Source: Suillus spraguei (lineage: Eukaryota; Basidiomycota; Agaricomycetes; Boletales; Suillaceae). From it: a stretch of 64,000 nucleotides of DNA. Position numbers and translations under genes: made by a program. Position 1 is the first letter of the stretch. Each line of letters begins with the position of its first letter. This document shows positions 58,067 through 64,000 of this stretch, piece by piece. The notes under the pieces were generated by a model. That model saw only the letters and a program-made list of their open reading frames with translations. It was not told the origin of the DNA and made no database searches. The stretch spans positions 343,113 through 407,112 of the forward strand of contig JABCPU010000015.1 of assembly GCA_016800925.1 (NCBI GenBank). The letters run 5' to 3'.

Positions 58067-59393
58067 TGACCATGCCCAATCAACCGACACTTCTGGACAA
58101 AAAGTTGGTTATGGGACCATGGTGGATTTTATGAAAAGTTTCAAAGAAGCCTTCGAACCAGTGGATACTAAAGGAACCGCACTCACGAAACTTAGGGATC
58201 TCAAACAAGGAAGTGGAGATCTTCACACCTATATTGCTGACTTTGAGGCACTTGCAGCCAAGGCTCAGATCACCGACAATGCAACGAAGATCCAATTCTT
58301 CCAAGATAGCCTTAATTGGGGTATCCTCACAAAGCTTTTCGTAACGGGAGATGTCTCAGAAGTATTTCGAGATGTTGTGCTACAATGCGTTGCTATTGAC
58401 AACGCCCATCATCGTCTTCAAGCCATGAGGACACGTCATGCTCCACAACAGAAGAAGAAGAACTATGGGAATGCACGATACATACCCAATCGTGATTCCA
58501 ACGCAATGGTCGTAGATCGAATCTCCGACATGGAAAGATCCGAATGCATGAAGAAAGGACAATGCTTCGGATGTAAGAAGACAGGACACCGCATTCATAA
58601 CTGTCCTGACAGAAAGAAGAAGACCCCACTTTGTCAAACTGAAGTTAAAGAAGGGGAAGACGATGAAGAAGAAACTGTAAGGCAGATCATTGCGGATTTT
58701 TTGACTTGGAGAAACAAAGACTCGACATATGTTTCTCCCAATGTATTACTAAGACTTGTACGCGCTGTAGGTGAAAGAAAAGAACTCTGTGTCCCTATCT
58801 CCCTTCACTTGCGTACTCATTTGAAATCCGTTGACACCACCGCTGTTATTGATTCGGGCGCAGCTGGAATGTTTATCTCTGAAGAGTTTGTGAAACTCCA
58901 TCAAATCACACAACGAAAACTCAAAACACCATTTCGAGTTACTACGGCAGATGGAACTCTTATCAAAGGAGGACCAATCACGCACTACTGTCTCCTGGTA
59001 GTCAAGATTGATGAACGAACCATGTATGGAAAATTCAATATCACCAAACTAGGAAGAAGAGATCAAATTCTTCTGGGAATTCCATGGCTACGTGCAATGA
59101 ACCCAATTATAGATTGGGCTGCTGAAACACTCGTCCTTCCCCGAACAATGAAATCAGATGAAATCGAAATTGATATTGATACAGATCGAAAGAAGAATGG
59201 ATTGTCCCCGACCTTCAATTGTCATTCTAGAAAATGGCAAAATTCCCGACTCCCGAGGTCCCTCATTGTCCCTTCCATTCCCAAACGGTCCGGAACCAGA
59301 GGTACAAACACCGAGTACCATCAATCCAATCCCATGTGTACAAATGCCACGATCAGTATCACCAATTCCCCGCGCAGAAAAGCACAAGAATGA
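58067..59393 (+). pseudogene. gag-protease part of element A (second gag segment)
   Basis: Open from 58,119 for 424 codons in one frame: capsid-like helices, a zinc knuckle, then the aspartic protease with DSGA. This is the best-preserved stretch of the element. It then runs into a different frame at the protease-RT linker (59,158-59,940), which is proline-rich and probably needs a frame change. It is listed separately because of its length. Confidence 0.75.
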
Positions 59394-59885
59394 ATCTGAA
59401 CCCGAGCAACGGGTCGGACAAGAACCTATTGAGCAATGGCCAATAGAAGAGCAGAAACATGGAAAAAGAAAAGCGGAAGAAGAAATCCCAGGGCGAGACA
59501 CCAATGTACCGAAACTATCCAAGTTCTATGTTCCTCCGAAAACTCTTTCAGCTTCAATTGAAGAAATCTCCGAAAACGAAGAACCCGTGCCCTCGTTGAT
59601 TCCAACTGAGGATGATGACCAATTCAATACAATGCAAGATGTCTGGCACGCGCCAGAAGTACGCGATATTTCCTCTTATGAACTAGGAGATGGAGAATTT
59701 CTTGTGGAATATGATACTGATGGAGTTAGCATGAGAATCATTGAGGAAGTATCCATGGATACACCCCTGACATGTGATGGAACTTCCCGACTCGAACAAA
59801 TCTCCCTTCCCCTCCGAAATATAGTAACAAAGCTCAGGAATTCGCCACGGATGAGAAGAAAAAGAAAAAGAAATCCTTCGAAGAA

Positions 59886-61027
59886 TTGGTCCCAGAATAT
59901 TTGCACGACTTTTCAGATGTCTTTGCTAAAGACGGTCTGAACAAGCTACCCCCCGAACGACCTGGTATTGATCATCGGATCGATACTAAACCCGGTTTCA
60001 TCCCCGCACATCTAAGGTTTACCCGCTATCAGAAAAAGAACGCGCTGCCGTCAAAACGTTTATCGATGAAAACGTTGCGAAAGGTTTTATCTCAGAATCG
60101 AAGTCACCCCAAGCCAGTGGCTTCTTCTTTGTAGGAAAGAAGAGCGGAGAACTGCATCCCTGTCAAGATTATCGCTACATCAATGATTGGACGGTTAAGA
60201 ATGCCTATCCACTCCCACTTCCTATCTCCCTTGTCGCACGCCTTCATAATGCACAGTTCTTTACGAAAATGGATATCCAGTCCGGTTATAACAATATTCG
60301 CATCCATCCCGATGATCGCTGGAAAGCTGCTTTTACTACGGAATTCAGCCTCTTTGAACCGAACGTCATGTTCTTTGGCCTCTGCAATTCACTGGCAACC
60401 TTCCAAACATACATGAATCGCACCTTCCAACAGGAAATCAACGAAGGATGGATGGTTATTTACATGGATGATATCCTAATTTTCTCTACAACTATGGCAG
60501 AACATTGTGAATGGACAAGACGGGTTTTGATGAAGATACATAAGGAACACCTGTTCCTGAAACCGGAGAAATGCACCTTCGACGCAGAAGAAGTGGAATA
60601 TCTCAGAATGATAATTTGCCCCGGACAAGTTGCTATGGATACCACCAAGACCAAGGGAATCTCCGACTGGCCAGTCCCAAAATCTGTAAAAGATGTTCGG
60701 TCATTCCTCGGCTTTTGCAACTTCTACCGCACGTTCATTTCCCACTATTCTGACATCGCCCGACCTCTTATCGATTTAACAAAGAAAGATAAGGCCTTTA
60801 ATTGGACAACTGAATGCATGGACACCTTCGAAGAACTGAAATGACGCTTTACGTCCCAACCGGTGCTCCGTAACCCTGATCCTTCCCGACAATTTGCTAT
60901 TGCTACCGACGCTTTGCTCATAGCGACTGGCGGAGTTCTCTTACAGACTGATGAGAATGGTGTTTACCACCCATGTGCATATCTCTCACAGTCTTTGAAC
61001 CCTGCAGAATGCAATTATCAGATCTTT
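59886..61027 (+). pseudogene. reverse transcriptase / RNase H part of element A
   Basis: Begins with PEYLHDFSDVFAKDG, a typical start for Ty3/gypsy RT. A frame change near 60,050-60,130 is followed by the main RT body 60,140-60,843, including the fingers/palm motifs and YMDD. A stop TGA at 60,842-60,844 and a TAA at about 61,027 interrupt the RNase H part. Confidence 0.8.
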
Positions 61028-61223
61028 GATCGGGAACTCCTTGCGTAATCTGAGCATTAAACGAATGGCGCCATTATCTTGAAGGAAACCCACACCCCGT
61101 CCTGGTATTCACTGATCACAAGAACCTTCTGTACTTTAGAAGTGCGCAGAAGCTTACCCGTCACCAAGCACGTTGGCAATTGATTCTGTCTATCTATGAC
61201 ATTGAACTGCATCACATTGCAGG

Positions 61224-61991
61224 TGTTAAGACTGTACTCAAGGGTAGAGAGATCCGAAGGGCTTTGGCCTCAGTTCGTACACTGTGCCCCTTTCTCGAGT
61301 AATGCCCCTTATTTCAGGGAGGAGTTATTCGTCCGAAGACCCGGAAGGGGTTGCGCGACGGATCCGGGTGTCCGAAGGTGTCGGATATAACACGTCGAAG
61401 GTAATTCGGAACGTAAGGAGAGGACAGAGATTAAGGCTAGTTTCGGAACGAGTTCCTAACTAGAAACTAACGGAGATGGACTATCCGAAGATAGAGTCGG
61501 AGGTATAGACTATAGGAGTCAATCCTAAGTCTCGGAAGGTGACTTAAAGCGGAGAGTGGCTTAAGTCCGGAGGAGGCAGAATGAGTAGAATCTAAGATGA
61601 TATTCGAACTAAGGTTCTACTGAGATCTACAAGTGGTTTATATACAGTAAGTTTCTAAGACGGATAATTAGTAAGTCCGGGACCGAGGGCTATGTACGAA
61701 GTGTAACGGAAGTCTATTAGTTATTGCACAGCGGATCAGTAAGCATGAATCGGAAATGAACACAGGAAACGGATCAGTAACACAGGACGGAAATATAAAC
61801 AGCCGGAGTACCGGTAGTAGGAGAAATGACGAAAGGAGATAGACGCAGATGTTCACCAGGGAGTTAAGGTGCGAGAAGTGAGTACATTCGGGAGGGTGGT
61901 CCGGACAGGATCTGTGGACCGGACGGATATGGAAACGATCGGATCTGGACGGATATGATCGGATCTGAGATTAGAAGTATGGTATATGACA
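61224..61991 (-). repeat. solo LTR X2 (same family as X1, opposite orientation)
   Basis: 768 bases. On the minus strand it starts TGTCATATACC like X1 and ends CTTAACA. Flanked by GCAGG on both sides (61,219-61,223 and 61,992-61,996). Excising it joins the pol frame: His-Ile-Ala-Gly-Thr-Lys-Leu. Near its other end the strings AAGGGGCACAG..GTACGA..CTGAGGCCAA match X1 at about 57,950-57,985. Confidence 0.9.
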
Positions 61992-62360
61992 GCAGGTACT
62001 AAATTGGCAGTACCTGATGCACTATCTCGCTGACCTGACTATGACTCTGGCAAAGACGATAACGAGGACCAGACACTCCTCCCTGATGCCCTATTCATTC
62101 GTCTTATTGATACTGATCTAAAGGATGTCTTATCATCATCCGATCCCCTCGACGACCCTGTGTTCAAAACAGCATCTGACACCCTTGATGGAGTGTGCCT
62201 TCCACCTATGAAATCGGCACTCTCTGACTGGAAGATCGAGGAAAATGTCCTCTATTTTAAGAACCGTGCCTACATCCCACTGGCACATTGTCCCGATATC
62301 CTGAAACGGTATCATGATCATCCTACCGTGGGACACCCCGGTAGATTCAAACTGAAGAAC

Positions 62361-62831
62361 TGTTACGAACTGGGGTGGCATCACCAGCGACAGTGAAAAG
62401 ACACAGCCGGTCTGCTGGGAGTTCTTACAATGTCCAAAAGAGGACAAGGTGAAAGTACAAGGAACGCGTTCCGAGTACGATCAAGGGTTCGGCCTCAAAG
62501 ACTAGTCTAAGAGGTATCTGCAAGAATAGAGACTAGGGCTAAGAGTGCTTAGACTTAGAGACGATTCAAGACGACTTAGGTTGGAGACCTAAGCGAAGGA
62601 GATTCCAGGTAAACCCAGTAAGATTAAAGTAAAGTATCTATACAAGTACACCGTGCTTAAATAGGCCAATATGTGCGCACGGACCAAGAGAGACGTGAGA
62701 TTGTAAGTGCGTATCCAAAGAAGGAAGGCAACTATAGTACAGATGCGTTGAGCATATGAGTCAGAGTCAAGTTACGTAATATACAAGTAAAAGAGATAGA
62801 AAAATGAATAGGGGCACGTACAATTGTAACA
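62361..62831 (-). repeat. LTR of a second element (B), inverted relative to LTR A
   Basis: 471 bases. Read on the minus strand it begins TGTTACAATTGTACGTGCCC and ends CCCCAGTTCGTAACA, clearly the same family as 55,824-56,297 but diverged. It starts directly after AGAAC in the integrase coding region of element A. The flank on the right is not AGAAC but a polypurine-like tract (minus strand AAAAAGGGGGTAA), so this is a 3' LTR, not a solo LTR. Confidence 0.88.
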
Positions 62832-64000
62832 TTACCCCCTTTTTACACGTAAAGTCACCGACTTTACTCACTTTGATTCTCATAGTAAATGGGGTCATCG
62901 CTGAACTCGTAGTCTTCATCAGCAAATGACCCACTCATCATATACTTGGCTTCTTCAAGACCAGCGCGTCATTTAGAGTCCCTTCTCTTTTCCGCCTGGA
63001 TACGTTCATCTCAAGCTGTTTCTCCCAAATGCAAAGTGCGTCATAGAATCCTTCATCCTTCCAGGTTAACTCGAAGGGAGGAGGCCCGACTCGTTTAGGA
63101 CAGTAAAGGGATAAATGAGTGGGCGACCAATATCTGCAAACCTTGCACTGATATTCCGCACAATTCTTTTAACGATGTCCTAGCAATCCACAGACGCGGC
63201 ATTTCATATTCTCGTCAGGGTTGGAATGAACTTTGCGTAATGGTGATGGAGAAATGATGGGCATGGGACTAGTGGATCTGGCACGCTTCTTTCCCTTATT
63301 CTTCCTCATACGTTTTAAGGCGAGAGTATTGTTACGCTTGAGTTGCGCCTGTTGAGCAGGGGACAAAGTGTATGCCGACATGGGGAGATCCGGGGTGACA
63401 TCTTGTTCAGTGATTGTAAGAAGTTCGGCTGAGGAGGAAGGGGAAGTGATACCGAAGTCTTTTACTAAGACTGGTGAGACGGGATCCATAGGACCGAATG
63501 ATGATGGGAATGGACATGGAGGATGTATATGAAGGTCGTGAAGTCGAGGACCGAGTGTTACTAACTCAGTGGCAGGGATACCTAGTAGTTTAGCGGCCTC
63601 GCACTGCTCCTTTGTGCAAGGTTCATATAGCCAATCAGGACAATCAAGAGAGGTCGCGACGGAGGGTTGATGAAGTTGATTGTTCGATGGGAGATGGTGT
63701 TTCGAGGGGATGCAAGGTCCGACTGTGTTTGTTGTAGATCGGTGATAGCTTCTTCTACTAGATTTCTAGCCGCTCTGGTTTCAGGACTGATTGCTGGATT
63801 GTTTCGACACCGCATTGGTCAGTTGTCCGATCTCTTGGACAGCAGTATATAGGCCAGTAAAGGTGTCAAGACTAGAATAAACACGCGAAGATGAGGGGTG
63901 CTGGAACAGGAAGTGGCGTATCTTCCTGCGGAGAGGGAGGTCGAGCAACACCTGCTCGACGTTCAGCAATGATATGATAGCCTCGTTTTTGAAGATGTAA
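62832..64000 (-). mobile_element. 3' end of element B, running out of the window
   Basis: Internal 3' part of the second, minus-strand retroelement. Next to the LTR is a short non-coding piece with the polypurine tract, then a protein frame (next entry). The element's pol and 5' LTR must lie beyond base 64,000 if the interpretation is right. Confidence 0.6.
62938..63735 (-). pseudogene. zinc-knuckle protein frame at the 3' end of element B
   Basis: About 265 codons on the minus strand, with one TAA at 63,169-63,171. The N-terminal part is Pro/Ser-rich (CPDWLYEPCTKEQCEAAKLL, about 63,570-63,630), then basic (LKRMRKNKGKKRARSTSP), then a cysteine-rich end: CRVCGLLGHR, stop, KNC, which makes a CCHC knuckle interrupted at one spacer residue, then CKVCRYWSPTHLSLYCPKR and PPPFELTWKDEGFYDALCIW. 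A single C-to-T change could have made the stop. Similar Cys-rich proteins are common in agaricomycete genomes near transposons. Its function is unknown. The true start may be upstream, in the 63,781-63,969 region. Confidence 0.55.

Larger units (their letters stand above)
56298..62360 (+). mobile_element. Ty3/gypsy retrotransposon A internal region, decayed and interrupted
   Basis: Fungal LTR retrotransposon. Gag starts at 56,496 (MATKEFEYKIGQPKGFDGDR) and continues to WKEQF before the first insertion. It resumes at 58,067 (MVDFMKSFKEAFEPVDTKGT) with a CCHC zinc knuckle CFGCKKTGHRIHNC (about 58,560-58,605). Protease motif IDSGAAGMF lies at about 58,850-58,875. RT includes QDYRYINDWTVKNAYPLPL, DIQSGYNNIRIHPDDRWKAA and the catalytic YMDD (about 60,460). 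RNase H has TDALLIATGGVLLQTDE and TDHKNLLYF. After the second insertion, the linker and integrase start (KLAVPDALSR, HDHPTVGHPGRFKLKN) run to 62,360. There are stops and frame changes at about 60,841, 61,027 and 59,390-59,900, so it is not autonomous now. Confidence 0.88.

Noticed and set aside
62361..62831. LTR B as a simple solo LTR
   Set aside because: The 5 bases on its left (AGAAC) are not repeated on its right (TTACC), and a polypurine tract adjoins it.
1..64000. Biosynthetic gene cluster around the P450
   Set aside because: Neighbours are housekeeping genes (URA5, PA2G4-like, PCC1) and mobile elements; no core biosynthetic enzyme is present.

Overview
The window is nuclear DNA of a filamentous basidiomycete, most likely an agaricomycete. 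Genes are broken by many short GT-AG introns (about 45-60 bases), are closely packed on both strands, and include families that I know mainly from mushroom-forming fungi (DUF6533 protein, agaric-type P450, HSPA12-like Hsp70 with a long tail, degenerate WD40 and hAT remnants). No species can be named from the sequence alone. There are no bacterial operons, CRISPR arrays, rRNA or convincing tRNA genes.

Layout. 0.8-3.5 kb: SF1 helicase (-). 4.0-4.3 kb: pam18/TIM14 import motor gene (+). 4.7-5.6 kb: broken EFM4-like lysine methyltransferase (+), tail-to-tail with SGD1/NOM1 (-, 5.6-8.8 kb). 9.1-10.7 kb: coiled-coil protein of unknown role (-). 11.2-15.7 kb: Hsp70-like protein with a 600-residue disordered tail (+). 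16.8-17.3 kb: DUF6533 remnant. 18.1-20.7 kb: I-BAR/IMD-like protein (-). 21.1-22.3 kb: TDP2-like endonuclease/phosphatase fold protein (-). 22.3-29.3 kb: a gene-poor graveyard holding decayed copies of other genes in this same window plus a tyrosine-phosphatase-like fragment. 29.4-34.6 kb: CAF120/SKG3-type PH-domain protein (+). 35.0-39.0 kb: RAD2/XPG nuclease (+). 39.2-39.8 kb: complex I NDUFB8 subunit (-). 40.2-42.1 kb: SAM methyltransferase (+). 44.0-44.8 kb: URA5 (+). 46.6-48.1 kb: PA2G4/EBP1-like (+). 48.3-48.7 kb: PCC1 of the KEOPS complex (-). 49.2-51.5 kb: cytochrome P450 (+). 52.7-64 kb: mobile-element territory.

The right-hand 11 kb is a stack of insertions. A CpG-poor block (about 52.4-55.8 kb) has a broken WD40 gene and a dead hAT transposase. 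A Ty3/gypsy element (LTR at 55,824-56,297; gag, protease, RT, RNase H) was inserted into the end of the hAT remnant. That element was then hit by two solo LTRs of another family, each with a perfect 5-base target duplication, and its integrase region is cut by an inverted LTR of its own family belonging to a second element that runs out of the window on the right.

The most unusual structural findings are local segmental duplications: a 1-kb piece spanning the EFM4-like gene and the end of SGD1 is repeated, inverted and decayed, at 24.4-25.5 kb, and the upstream region and 5' coding part of the CAF120-like gene is repeated at 22.7-23.3 kb. Both copies are DNA-level (not reverse-transcribed) copies. 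The intact genes are ordinary housekeeping functions (DNA repair, ribosome biogenesis, respiration, pyrimidine synthesis, tRNA modification, protein import) with no sign of being a functional cluster.
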